Assembly: GCA_016871535.1 (NCBI GenBank)
Contig: VHCZ01000009.1
Span: 1-56,599, forward strand
Length of the DNA stretch: 56,599 nt
From: Verrucomicrobiota bacterium
GTDB taxonomy: Bacteria > Verrucomicrobiota > Verrucomicrobiia > Limisphaerales > SIBE01
Reading direction: 5' to 3'
Shown: one piece after another, positions 35,059 through 42,850 of the stretch
How positions within the stretch are numbered: position 1 is the stretch's first letter
Layout of the letters: every line of letters starts with the position of its first letter
The notes under the pieces: model-generated
Databases searched by the model: none
What the model saw: the letters and a program-made list of their open reading frames with translations, nothing else
Told to the model about the DNA's origin: nothing
Translations under genes and position numbers: made by a program

Positions 35059-36242
35059 TTCTTCCGATGTGGCCGATTTACTTTTTCCTCGTTCTGGTCG
35101 GCCTGGTTCTTCTGGACGCCTGGCGGCGGGAGCGGCGCCACCAGAAGCAACGGGCGCAGGAGCGGGAAGAATACACCGCGACCATGCTGCGCCAGCAAAA
35201 GCAGACCAATGCGGAAGCCCAGGCGCGGCAACAGGCCTTGTTCAACAGCATGGTCGAAGGCGTTCTCCTGCTGGGGTCGGACGGCAAAATCCAGCTCACC
35301 AATCAAACGCTGGCCAAACTTCTCGACCTCGCGTCCGACATTCGGGGCCAAACCATCGCCGAAGCGTTGCGCTGGCCGGCGTTGACCGACCTGGTCGCAA
35401 AGGTCGCCGGCGAAAACCGCGCCGTGGAAACCGAGCTTGAGTTCCATGGCCGGGAACCGCGCTGCCTCGAAGTAGATGCCACGGCCTACATCGACCAGGA
35501 CGGCAAACCGCAGGGGATTATTCTGGTGTTTCACGACATCACGCGCCTCAAAGAATTGGAGAACACCCGCCGCGAGTTCGTCGCCAACGCCAGCCACGAA
35601 CTGCGCACGCCGCTTTCCATGATCAAAGGCTACGTCGAGACTTTGCTGGACGGCGCGAAAAGCGATCCCGAACAACTCACGCGCTTCTTGCAGATCATCG
35701 ACAAACACGCGGACCGGCTCACGTATCTGATCGAAGACCTGCTCACGATCTCGAAACTGGAGAGCGGCCAGATTGTCATGAACGCGCAGCGGGTGAACTT
35801 GCGCGAGCAGGCACAGCGCGTGGTGGAGGATTTGCGCGCCCGCGCCGGCGAGCGCCAGGTGACCGTCGAGAATCTTCTTGCGGCCGAACTCTGGGCCCAG
35901 GCCGATGCGGACCGGCTGCAACAGGTGCTCTTCAATCTGATCGAGAACGCGATCAAATATGGCCGAAGCGAAGGCCGCGTGGTCCTGGGCGCAAAAGCGA
36001 TTCCCGGCGGAATGATCCGGGTCTGGGTCCAGGACGATGGGCCGGGCATTCCGCCGGAAGCCCGGGAGCGCGTCTTCGAGCGGTTCTTCCGCGTCGATAA
36101 AGCGCGCTCGCGCGAAACGGGAGGGACCGGGCTCGGACTTTCCATCGTGAAACACATCGTCCAGGCGCACGGGGGAAAGGTCTGGGTCGAGAGCGAGGTG
36201 GGGCAAGGCAGCACCTTCTATTTGACGCTCCCGCAGGCGTGA
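35055..36242 (+). CDS. PhoR-like sensor histidine kinase
   Basis: 395-aa membrane kinase. One N-terminal transmembrane helix (IYFFLVLVGLVLLDAW), a coiled-coil-like basic linker, a PAS domain (about 65-165), then HisKA with H181 (SHELRTPLSMIKGYVETLL) and HATPase_c with N box, DDGPGI, and GTGLGLSIVKHIV. The GTG start overlaps the regulator stop (GTGA); ATG 35067 is an alternative. No periplasmic sensor domain is present, as in PhoR. It should phosphorylate the PhoB-like regulator encoded just upstream. Confidence 0.92.
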   Translation: MILPMWPIYFFLVLVGLVLLDAWRRERRHQKQRAQEREEYTATMLRQQKQTNAEAQARQQALFNSMVEGVLLLGSDGKIQLTNQTLAKLLDLASDIRGQTIAEALRWPALTDLVAKVAGENRAVETELEFHGREPRCLEVDATAYIDQDGKPQGIILVFHDITRLKELENTRREFVANASHELRTPLSMIKGYVETLLDGAKSDPEQLTRFLQIIDKHADRLTYLIEDLLTISKLESGQIVMNAQRVNLREQAQRVVEDLRARAGERQVTVENLLAAELWAQADADRLQQVLFNLIENAIKYGRSEGRVVLGAKAIPGGMIRVWVQDDGPGIPPEARERVFERFFRVDKARSRETGGTGLGLSIVKHIVQAHGGKVWVESEVGQGSTFYLTLPQA

Positions 36243-36351
36243 AGCGATCCTTCGGAGGGGACGGATTAGTGGATCATGGGATTGATAAGAATCCACCAAT
36301 CCATTCATCCACCAATCCAACACCCCACTCAAGCTTTTCTGGCCTTCTTCG

Positions 36352-36407
36352 ATGGCATTGGCTCGGCGGGAGCCTCGCCCAAGCCTCGCCCCACCTTAAC
36401 TGAGGGA
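36352..36407. repeat. GAGCCTCGCCCAAGCCTCGC / CTGAGGGA repeat fragment
   Basis: GGCATTGGCTCGGCGGGAGC, then CTCGCCCAAGCCTCGCCCCA, then CCTTAACTGAGGGA. This is one intact end of the palindromic repeat that surrounds the nested element at 39749-40128. Smaller pieces occur near 24755, 32787 and 41003. Just before it (36268-36330) are short CCACCAATCC repeats. Confidence 0.6.
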
Positions 36408-36411
36408 ACAC

Positions 36412-39400
36412 TCACTGCTCCAGATTGGCGGTTTTCTCATCGCCGAGCGGCGCGGCCAACCGCACGATGGTGCCTCCTTCCGGCCCGGCGCCAATGGTGA
36501 ACTGGCCTCCGATGTCCTCCATCCTTTTGCGCATGTTGCGCAATCCGTTTCTGGATCGAGCCGCCTGATTGTCCACGTCCGGGAGACCGCGCCCATCATC
36601 TTCGATTTCCAAAGCAAAAGCCGTTTGCTCCAGCCGCAGGCGAATGCGAACGCCGGAGGCTTTGGCGTGCCGCACTACGTTCGTCACGGCTTCCTTGGCC
36701 GCCAAAAACACGTTGTGCCGGACTTCCGGAGGAACGGGAGTGTTCGGCAATTGAGCCGGCACCTCCAACCGATAGCGCAATCCCGCCACCGCCAGATATT
36801 CCTGGGCGTACTTGCAGACATACGTGATCAGCGCGTCGAGCGTGTCGTTGGAGGGGTTGGCCGCCCACACGATTTCGTCGAGAGACCGCGTCGTGTCGCG
36901 CGCGGTTTGCGAGATCTGCCGGGCGTGCGCCTCCACTTCCGCGGGCGAGTCCTTGTCGCTCTCGACCAGTTCGCCGAGGAGCGCGACTTGGGTGAGGCTC
37001 GCGCCGAGTTGATCGTGGATGTCGCGCGCGATGCGGCCGCGTTCCTTCTCGACCGCCTCCTGTTGTCGGAACCGCTCAACCTGGCGCCGCAACCGCTGGG
37101 TGGAGAAATAATTCACCCCGGCCACGATTGCACCGAGCAGACTGGCTGAACCGGTCGCGAGAAACCACCAGGTCCGCCAGAACGGAGGTTCGACAATCAA
37201 CGCGAGCGCGCTGCCGGTTTCATTCCACACGCCGTCCTCGTTGCAAGCTGTCACCTGAAAACGATAGTCACCCGGCGGCAACTTGCTGTAGCGCGCGACG
37301 CGCGTGTTTCCCGCCTCGACCCAGGCCGACTCGTGCCCGTCGAGGCGATATTTGAAACGCGCCTGGTCTGGCGCGGAAAGGTTGAGGCTCGCGTAATGCA
37401 TCTCGACGCGTTCCCGCCCGGCCGGGACCGTGACGGTTTTGGGCAGCGTGGCGCGGAGACCATTGGTGTTCTGCGCCCGGCCGTCGATCCAGACGGACTC
37501 GATCGTCACCGGAGGCTGGTTGGTATTGGGCGCGAGCTGGCCGGGATCGACGGAGACGAGGCCTTTGATCGTGGGAAACCACAGTTTCCCGTCACGGCTG
37601 CGGCACGCGCCCGGTTGGGAACCCACGGTGCATTCCGGCGAGGGCATGCCGTCCAGCGTTCCGTAGGTGCGGCAATCCACGAACGTGGCCGCGCCGCGCG
37701 CGTAATCGGTCAACGCTTTTTTGGGAACTCGCATGAGGCCTGCGGTTGATCCAATCCACAAAAATCCATGTCCATCCTCCACCATGTAACCGACGTAATT
37801 GCTGAAGAGCCCTTCGCGGGTCGTATAGCGGGTCCACTGGTTTTGATGAAATCGGGCCAGCCCGCTGCCCGAGGTGCCGATCCACAGAACGCCTTCTTCA
37901 TCGAAGTACAACGACGAGACATCCTCGCTGGGCAGGCCATCTGCTTTGTGAAAGGCAGAGAACTTCCCCTCGCGAAGGCGGTTGAGGCCGCCGCCGCGCG
38001 TGCCGAGCCACAGATTGCCATCGGCATCCTCCGCGATGGCTTGCACTTCGTCCGCTGACAATCCATCGCGCGTGGTGAAAATCCGCCAGTTGTTCGTATC
38101 CCAGCGCGCCAAACCGCCGCGCGTGCCGAGCCAGATCTGGCCGCTTCGGTCTTGATGAATCGCGAGAATTCCCGGATGCAGCGCGCGCGATCCGGCGACG
38201 GATTGGAAGCGTCCATTCTGAAATTGGAACAGCCCCCCCAGCGTTCCGGCCCAGACACGCTGGCTGCGATCTGCAAACACGGACCAAACGGAAGAATTCA
38301 GCAACCCCTCACCGCGCCCGAACCACTGCAACTCTCCGTCCTTCGCGTAGCAAGCGCCTTTGACATTGAGGCCCACGACATTGAAGCCGATCCACAGTCC
38401 GCCGTCCGGCCCTTCCGTGACGGAACGCACGGTCAAACCGCGCGATTCTCCCTGCACTTCAAAGACGTGACGTTTGACGCGATTGAGGCCGCTGCCATCG
38501 GTCCCTACCCAGAGCGTGCCTTCGTGGTCCACTTGGAGCGACAGTATGAAATTGTCCGACAAACCCTGGTTCGTGGAAAGACAGGTGGCCTGGCCTTGGG
38601 AATCGAACCAGAAAACTCCCGCGCCTTGCGTCCCGACCACGAGGTTGCCGTCGCGGTCTTCGCACGCCGCGGTGACGGGAGCGCGATTCCAGGGATACGC
38701 GCCCAGGTCGCGTTCTTTCCGATTCGTTTTCCATTTTTGGACTTTGCCATCCGCCAGGCACCAAAATCCGCCGCGCCGGCTGGAGAGCAGGAAATCCAGT
38801 TTGCGCACCGGCAATTCGTGCTTCCTCAGTAGTTCGCTGGAAGCGCCTAGCTCGCTTGGGTCGATGGCAAACAAACTCCGATCCGTTCCAATCCATAACG
38901 GTCCCGAATCTTCCGCCACAACGACGCGCACGAGGCTCGACCGCTCCGCCCCCACCAGCCATACGTCGGCGTTGCCCTCGCGATAGCGGCACAGTTGGCC
39001 GTCCGCCGTGTAAAGCCAGACCGCCCCGGCCGCGTCCTGGCATGCCGACATCAAGCGGCCTTCGCGTGAGCCGCGGCCCAGGTCCACGCTGATGATTCGG
39101 CCGTCTTTGACGAGCACGACGCCGGCGGTTTCGGTGCCGATCCAGAGGTTCCTCTGGCTGTCCTCGAAGAGACTGACAATCGGGCTGCTGCTCAGTCCCG
39201 GCGTGTTGCTCTCGTTATAGACCATGAAACGAAAACCGTCGAAGCGCGCCAGACCGTTGAGCGTTCCCAACCACAGGTAGCCATCGCGCGTCTGCGTCAT
39301 GGAAATCACGGAATTCTGCGGCAGGCCATCGTCCGTCTGCCATACGTCGATCGAGAAAGGCACGCCCGACACCGCGCTCCGGCTGCTGGCCGCGGAAAGG

Positions 39401-39435
39401 TCGAACTCGCCGAGGAACAAGATCAGCGCCGTCAT
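36412..39435 (-). CDS. hybrid-architecture Reg_prop/Y_Y_Y sensor histidine kinase (HisKA_3)
   Basis: 1,007-aa sensor. After a signal peptide or membrane start come two seven-bladed-propeller-like sets of Reg_prop repeats (about 30-680; GYLWLGTLNGLARFDG, NLWIGTETAGV, GNLWLGTRGGGLNRLREG and others), a Y_Y_Y domain (about 690-755), one transmembrane helix (about 765-785), HisKA_3 with the His in ARDIHDQLGASL, and HATPase_c (GNG-type box GRGLPD, then GLRNMRKRMEDIGG). This is the layout of large periplasmic-sensing kinases that often respond to oligosaccharides. No response regulator (LuxR/NarL type) is adjacent. The start is unsure: ATG 39435 or TTG 39480, which adds a basic n-region. Confidence 0.85.
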   Translation of the reverse strand: MTALILFLGEFDLSAASSRSAVSGVPFSIDVWQTDDGLPQNSVISMTQTRDGYLWLGTLNGLARFDGFRFMVYNESNTPGLSSSPIVSLFEDSQRNLWIGTETAGVVLVKDGRIISVDLGRGSREGRLMSACQDAAGAVWLYTADGQLCRYREGNADVWLVGAERSSLVRVVVAEDSGPLWIGTDRSLFAIDPSELGASSELLRKHELPVRKLDFLLSSRRGGFWCLADGKVQKWKTNRKERDLGAYPWNRAPVTAACEDRDGNLVVGTQGAGVFWFDSQGQATCLSTNQGLSDNFILSLQVDHEGTLWVGTDGSGLNRVKRHVFEVQGESRGLTVRSVTEGPDGGLWIGFNVVGLNVKGACYAKDGELQWFGRGEGLLNSSVWSVFADRSQRVWAGTLGGLFQFQNGRFQSVAGSRALHPGILAIHQDRSGQIWLGTRGGLARWDTNNWRIFTTRDGLSADEVQAIAEDADGNLWLGTRGGGLNRLREGKFSAFHKADGLPSEDVSSLYFDEEGVLWIGTSGSGLARFHQNQWTRYTTREGLFSNYVGYMVEDGHGFLWIGSTAGLMRVPKKALTDYARGAATFVDCRTYGTLDGMPSPECTVGSQPGACRSRDGKLWFPTIKGLVSVDPGQLAPNTNQPPVTIESVWIDGRAQNTNGLRATLPKTVTVPAGRERVEMHYASLNLSAPDQARFKYRLDGHESAWVEAGNTRVARYSKLPPGDYRFQVTACNEDGVWNETGSALALIVEPPFWRTWWFLATGSASLLGAIVAGVNYFSTQRLRRQVERFRQQEAVEKERGRIARDIHDQLGASLTQVALLGELVESDKDSPAEVEAHARQISQTARDTTRSLDEIVWAANPSNDTLDALITYVCKYAQEYLAVAGLRYRLEVPAQLPNTPVPPEVRHNVFLAAKEAVTNVVRHAKASGVRIRLRLEQTAFALEIEDDGRGLPDVDNQAARSRNGLRNMRKRMEDIGGQFTIGAGPEGGTIVRLAAPLGDEKTANLEQ

Positions 39436-39748
39436 GATGAACAGATGGCGGCCGCGCCCGGAGCGTGTCTGGGACTTCAATCTTGGGTAGCACAGGCGAC
39501 TCGCCGGACGGAGCGGCCGCGACGCTCGGAGGCAATAATGACGGCCTTTCCGGGAAGTCGCCTTCCGCACTCCCGGTCGGCTGGTCGCCGACCGGGGGAG
39601 GCGCGTCGCCCGCACTGCCCGTTTTTCGGATCCGCTCTTAGATGAGGATGGCGTGGATGCTGAGAAATCGAGATGCGCCCGACAGCGATTCGGCATGGCC
39701 GATTCTGCGGACGGTTTAGTCCTTCTGTAAAGACGTTTGATGGCTGCA

Positions 39749-40128
39749 TCCCTCAGTTAAGGGTCCGTGCAAAAATAACTTCGGATTTTGGCGGAAGCGC
39801 CGCCTGGTCTGCGGCGAGGAGGGAGCGAGGGAGCATCCCCGCAGCGGGCTGTGACCGAGCGCACGACGAAGCCGCAGGCCAGGCGCCGCCCCGCCCCGAA
39901 GGGTTGGGGCTGTTTGGCTCTCTGGCGTTGTTGCTCGCTCCTTACAGACCGCGGCGGGTCTGCTCGTCGCTCGCGCCTAGCCAGAGAGCCGAACAGCCTC
40001 CAGCAAAATCCGAAGTTATTTTTGCACGGACCCTAAGGTGGAGCGAGGCTCCCGCCGAGCCAATGCCATTGAGGAAAGGCTCGGCAGGAGCCTCGCCCAA
40101 GCCTCGCCTCACCGTCGCAAACTGAGGG
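39749..40128. repeat. palindromic repeat interrupted by the 273-bp element
   Basis: If 39761-40036 (element plus one TAA) is removed, the remaining ~104 bp begin TCCCTCAGTTAAGGTGGAGC and end CGCAAACTGAGGGA, with inverted inner arms GGAGCGAGGCTCC...GGAGCCTCGCC and a central GCCAATGCCATTGAGG. Intact or partial copies of the same repeat elsewhere (36352-36407; 32787) read straight through TCAGTTAAGGTGG, which shows where the insertion occurred. Confidence 0.75.
39761..40033. mobile_element. 273-bp MITE-like element with 30-bp perfect terminal inverted repeats and TAA duplication
   Basis: The ends GGGTCCGTGCAAAAATAACT (39761-39780, continuing to 39790) are repeated exactly inverted at 40004-40033. 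TAA occurs on both sides (39758-39760 and 40034-40036); the uninterrupted form of the surrounding repeat has a single TAA. The element encodes no plausible protein; its interior is GC-rich with its own partial palindromes. These are the marks of a non-autonomous element moved by a DDE transposase. A 3-bp TNA-type duplication is known in some IS5-family groups, but family assignment is not proven. A partial relative is at the window end. Confidence 0.85.
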
Positions 40129-40195
40129 AGTTACTGATGCCGGACTTTTCTGATGCGTCCTCCGGGATTCTGGGGTAGGCTTCGGTTCACACAGG

Positions 40196-40999
40196 ATGAA
40201 TACACACGATTCCAATGCCACCATGGCGGTCTTTCTCGATCTTGAAAATATCGCGCTGGGCGCGCGCGACGCGCATTACCCGCGGTTCGATATTCAGAAA
40301 ATTCTCGAACGCCTCCTCGTCAAAGGCCACATCGTCGTCAAAAAGGCGTACTGCGATTTCGATCGCTACAAGGAATTCAAACGCGACCTGCACGAAGCCG
40401 CCTTTGAACTCATCGAGATTCCCCATGTGCGGCAGTCCGGCAAGAACTCCGCCGACATCCGCATGGTGGTCGATGCGCTCGACCTCTGCTACACCAAGAG
40501 CCATGTCGATACGTTCGTGATCATCAGTGGCGACTCGGATTTCTCGCCGCTCGTCAGCAAATTGCGCGAGAACGCCAAAACCGTGATCGGCGCCGGCGTC
40601 AAAAATTCGACGTCGGATTTGTTCATCAATAATTGCGACGAATTCCTGTACTACGACGACATGGTGCGCGCCAAGCCCTCCAAAGCGCGGCAAAAAGCCG
40701 CGGCGAGCCCCCCGGCGGCGAAGCCCGCGGAAGGGGAGAATAAAGGACCTTCTCTCGAAAAGGCGTTCGACCTGGTCGCCGAAACTCTGGAAGCTCTCAC
40801 CGAGGAACGCGACGAAGATGAAACGGTTTGGGGTTCCATGATCAAACAGGCTATCAAACGCCGCAATCCCGGTTTCAACGAGCGCGCCTACGGATTTCGT
40901 TCCTTCAACGAACTGCTCTTGGAGGCGCAGAAGCGCGGTCTCGTGAAGCTGGAAGCCGACGAGAAATCCGGCGGTTACACGGTGCACGCGGTGAATTGA
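40196..40999 (+). CDS. NYN-domain ribonuclease-like protein with C-terminal OST-HTH/LOTUS domain
   Basis: 267-aa protein. The NYN (PIN-like) domain (about 8-155) has acidic residues in VFLDLENIALGA, GKNSADIRMVVDALDL and IISGDSDFSPLVSKLRE, the metal-binding positions of LabA-type proteins. A Lys/Ala/Pro linker (about 160-185) leads to an OST-HTH/LOTUS-like domain (about 195-265, with NERAYGFRSFNELLLEAQ and GGYTVH), which in other proteins binds RNA. It is expected to be a cytoplasmic RNA-processing or decay factor. ATG 40196 is the usual start; the gene follows directly after the repeat DNA. Confidence 0.88.
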   Translation: MNTHDSNATMAVFLDLENIALGARDAHYPRFDIQKILERLLVKGHIVVKKAYCDFDRYKEFKRDLHEAAFELIEIPHVRQSGKNSADIRMVVDALDLCYTKSHVDTFVIISGDSDFSPLVSKLRENAKTVIGAGVKNSTSDLFINNCDEFLYYDDMVRAKPSKARQKAAASPPAAKPAEGENKGPSLEKAFDLVAETLEALTEERDEDETVWGSMIKQAIKRRNPGFNERAYGFRSFNELLLEAQKRGLVKLEADEKSGGYTVHAVN

Positions 41000-41079
41000 G
41001 TGTTCCCTCAGTTAACTGAAGGGTTGCTGAATTGATCGAAATCTTGTTGGATCGAGCCGAACTTTGGTAGCGTCGCCCC

Positions 41080-41960
41080 ATGGACAGCGACCCAGGCCGG
41101 CTTCACCTCTCCTTCAAACGCCCAAGGCTGAAACTCCGCCTTTGGTTCACAAACGCGCGGCGCCTTTTCCTTGCGGCGTGCTCGCCAATCTTTCTCATGG
41201 CCTTGGTCCGCGGCGCGGAATTGACGGCCGTTTTCTCGACGGCGCCGGAATCAGTCGCGAGCGGCGGTCGCGCGACCGTCTGGCTCAACGTCCTGAATCA
41301 CTCCAACCGGGAGGTTCTGTAGACATGGCCGGCCAAGATCGATTGCCGAATCGTGTCTTCACACCCAACTCTCGACGGGGCGCTGGAACTGCGCCCCGCG
41401 GCTGATGCCGTGCAAAACGCAATCGCCGCAGGCGCGTTCGCTCGCAAAGAATATCTGCTCCAAATGCCTGCGACGTTGATGGGCCAGGTGATCGTTGAGT
41501 TCCCCGGTTTTCGCGCCAACTCGACTTGCAGGGCGGCCTTCGGCACGAGTCCAACGGCAAAGGAGGCGTGGATTCGCGCGCGCTGAACATCGCGTATGTC
41601 CGCCCAAAAATCACCTTCGGCAAAGACGAAGGCCTGCAACTGACTTTGCAGCCCCGCGCATGGATTTACGCCGGCGACCTCGACGATAATCCCGATCTGG
41701 CCGACTACCGGGGTTACGCGGACCTCCGGGCCATTGTCGGCTGGAAGCGCGGTCTGCAATTGTCTGCGCTGGGACGAATCGGCCATGACGGCGACAACGA
41801 AAGTGTGCAGTTCGATCTCACTTATCCGATGATGAAATTGATGTCCGGCAGTTTCAGTTTGTATCTCCACGCGCAGTACTTCACCGGCTACGGCGAAAGT
41901 TTGCTGCGCTACAACGAAAGAGAATCCATGTTCCGGATCGGCTTCTCGTTATACCGGTAG
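41080..41960 (+). pseudogene. decayed outer-membrane phospholipase A (OMPLA/PldA-like)
   Basis: The first part (from ATG 41080) has a signal-peptide-like N-terminus and AELTAVFSTAPESVASGGRA, then a TAG stop at 41320-41322. The same frame continues after the stop as TWPAKIDCRIVS... At about 41512-41520 the sequence jumps frame into QLDLQGGLRHESNGKGG, which holds the OMPLA active-site motif HxSNG, followed by beta-strand repeats (LTLQPRAWIYAGD, FDLTYPMM) and a terminal FRIGFSLYR as in outer-membrane barrels. The central part of the enzyme (roughly the first strands of the barrel) is missing. A nonsense mutation plus an internal frame-shifting deletion make it non-functional. An intact OMPLA hydrolyses phospholipids in the outer membrane. 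Confidence 0.8.
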
Positions 41961-42017
41961 AATCGGCTGGAGACTCCGAGGCGTGACAGTCGCCCAAACG
42001 CAATCTATGCTTGCGCC

Positions 42018-42134
42018 ATGAAAAGTCCGTTTCCAGGTATGGACCCGTATCTGGAAATGCACTGGGGAGATGCCCGCCAGATACGATGCGAGCAGGGCGA
42101 CGCGGATTCTTGGCATTCGAGTGGTTCTCATTAA
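42018..42134 (+). pseudogene. 5' stub of a DUF4058 gene
   Basis: From ATG 42018 the frame reads MKSPFPGMDPYLEMHWGDA, the highly conserved start of DUF4058 proteins. The homology then stops and the frame ends after 38 codons at TAA 42132-42134. DUF4058 proteins are normally a few hundred residues, so this is a truncated relic next to the decayed phospholipase gene. Confidence 0.6.
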
Positions 42135-42187
42135 CCTTCAAACTGGCGCGGCGCCGACCACCTCGCCGATGAAATCCGGGCCGCCAA

Positions 42188-42826
42188 CTACTTTGCTTGA
42201 GCTCGCTGAGGAGAGGGGCTGATGCCGGGTAGGACTTGCGAACTGCCCTCGGTCAGCAGAATCGCGCGGTCGCTCGCGAGGTCGGCGAATTCCTGCTGCA
42301 ATCCGCTGGGCCAGACCACGGTGAGTTGATCCACTTTGGTCGCATTACCGAGTCCCAGGTGAACGTGCGCTGGTCCTTGCGCCTTGAATCCATTTACCGG
42401 ATAAAGCTCGCGGACAATTTGTTGTCCGCCAACTTTCGCGACCAACCGCGCGCCGATGCCAAGCCTATTGCTCTTTGTTCCACGCAACGACACGCGCAGC
42501 CAGTGTGTTTTGGGAAATCGATTCTCAAAAAGGAGCAGCGGTCCGCCGCCTGCCTGTCGAACCAGCAAGTCCTCCATCCCGTCGCCCGTGAAATCGACCG
42601 CCACGACCGAGCGCCCGTCCCCTTCACTGTCGGCTGCAGTGAGCGCGGAGACATCGTAAAACGTTTCTCCTTTCGAGTTCAAAAGCAGGCGGTTCCGCTC
42701 GTAACCGCTCAAGCTTTTGCCCTGGATGTTGATTTGCCAGGGATTTTCCACCCACCAATCCTTGAGCCGTTTGTCGGCTTCCTTCGGGGCTGGGATGCAC
42801 GCCGCGCGATCGAAAGGCTGTGACAC
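42188..42826 (-). CDS. C-terminal ASPIC/UnbV part of CRTAC1 protein, after in-frame TGA
   Basis: 212 codons counted from GTG 42826. They are in the same frame as the CRTAC1 gene upstream and separated from its TGA stop by only seven sense codons (PCLWQAV), so this is the continuation of that gene and not a free-standing one. A further FG-GAP-like element is present (AVDFTGDGMEDLLVR), then the ASPIC/UnbV domain with RLGIGARLVAKVGGQQIVRE, AHVHLGLGNATKVDQLTVVW. It may be reached by reading the TGA as an amino acid, translated separately, or not translated. No Shine-Dalgarno is apparent before GTG 42826. Confidence 0.75.
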   Translation of the reverse strand: MSQPFDRAACIPAPKEADKRLKDWWVENPWQINIQGKSLSGYERNRLLLNSKGETFYDVSALTAADSEGDGRSVVAVDFTGDGMEDLLVRQAGGGPLLLFENRFPKTHWLRVSLRGTKSNRLGIGARLVAKVGGQQIVRELYPVNGFKAQGPAHVHLGLGNATKVDQLTVVWPSGLQQEFADLASDRAILLTEGSSQVLPGISPSPQRAQAK

Positions 42827-42850
42827 GACAGCCTGCCAGAGGCACGGTCA
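42815..42850 (-). promoter_or_regulatory. stem-loop downstream of the in-frame TGA (bSECIS-like candidate)
   Basis: On the coding strand TGA (42850-42848) is followed by 13 nt, then AGGCTGT-CGTGTC-ACAGCCT, a perfect 7-bp stem with a 6-nt loop (42834-42815). The loop begins 20 nt after the TGA, and its second base is G. Published bacterial SECIS models require a hairpin whose loop lies roughly 16-37 nt after UGA with a G in the first two loop bases. The fit is suggestive only; short hairpins are common in GC-rich genes. Confidence 0.35.

Noticed and set aside
34375-36242. Complete phosphate (Pho) regulon
   Set aside because: Regulator and kinase are PhoB/PhoR-like, but no pstSCAB or phoU is present nearby, so a phosphate role is not claimed.
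39761-40033. Small gene inside the 273-bp element
   Set aside because: Short frames inside run across both ends and give only Ala/Arg/Pro-rich sequence; no transposase motif.
42188-42826. Treating the ASPIC/UnbV part as an independent gene
   Set aside because: It is in the same frame and only seven codons after the TGA, with no ribosome site, and the domain is normally the C-terminal part of the upstream protein. I kept it as a separate entry only because the TGA is real in this sequence.
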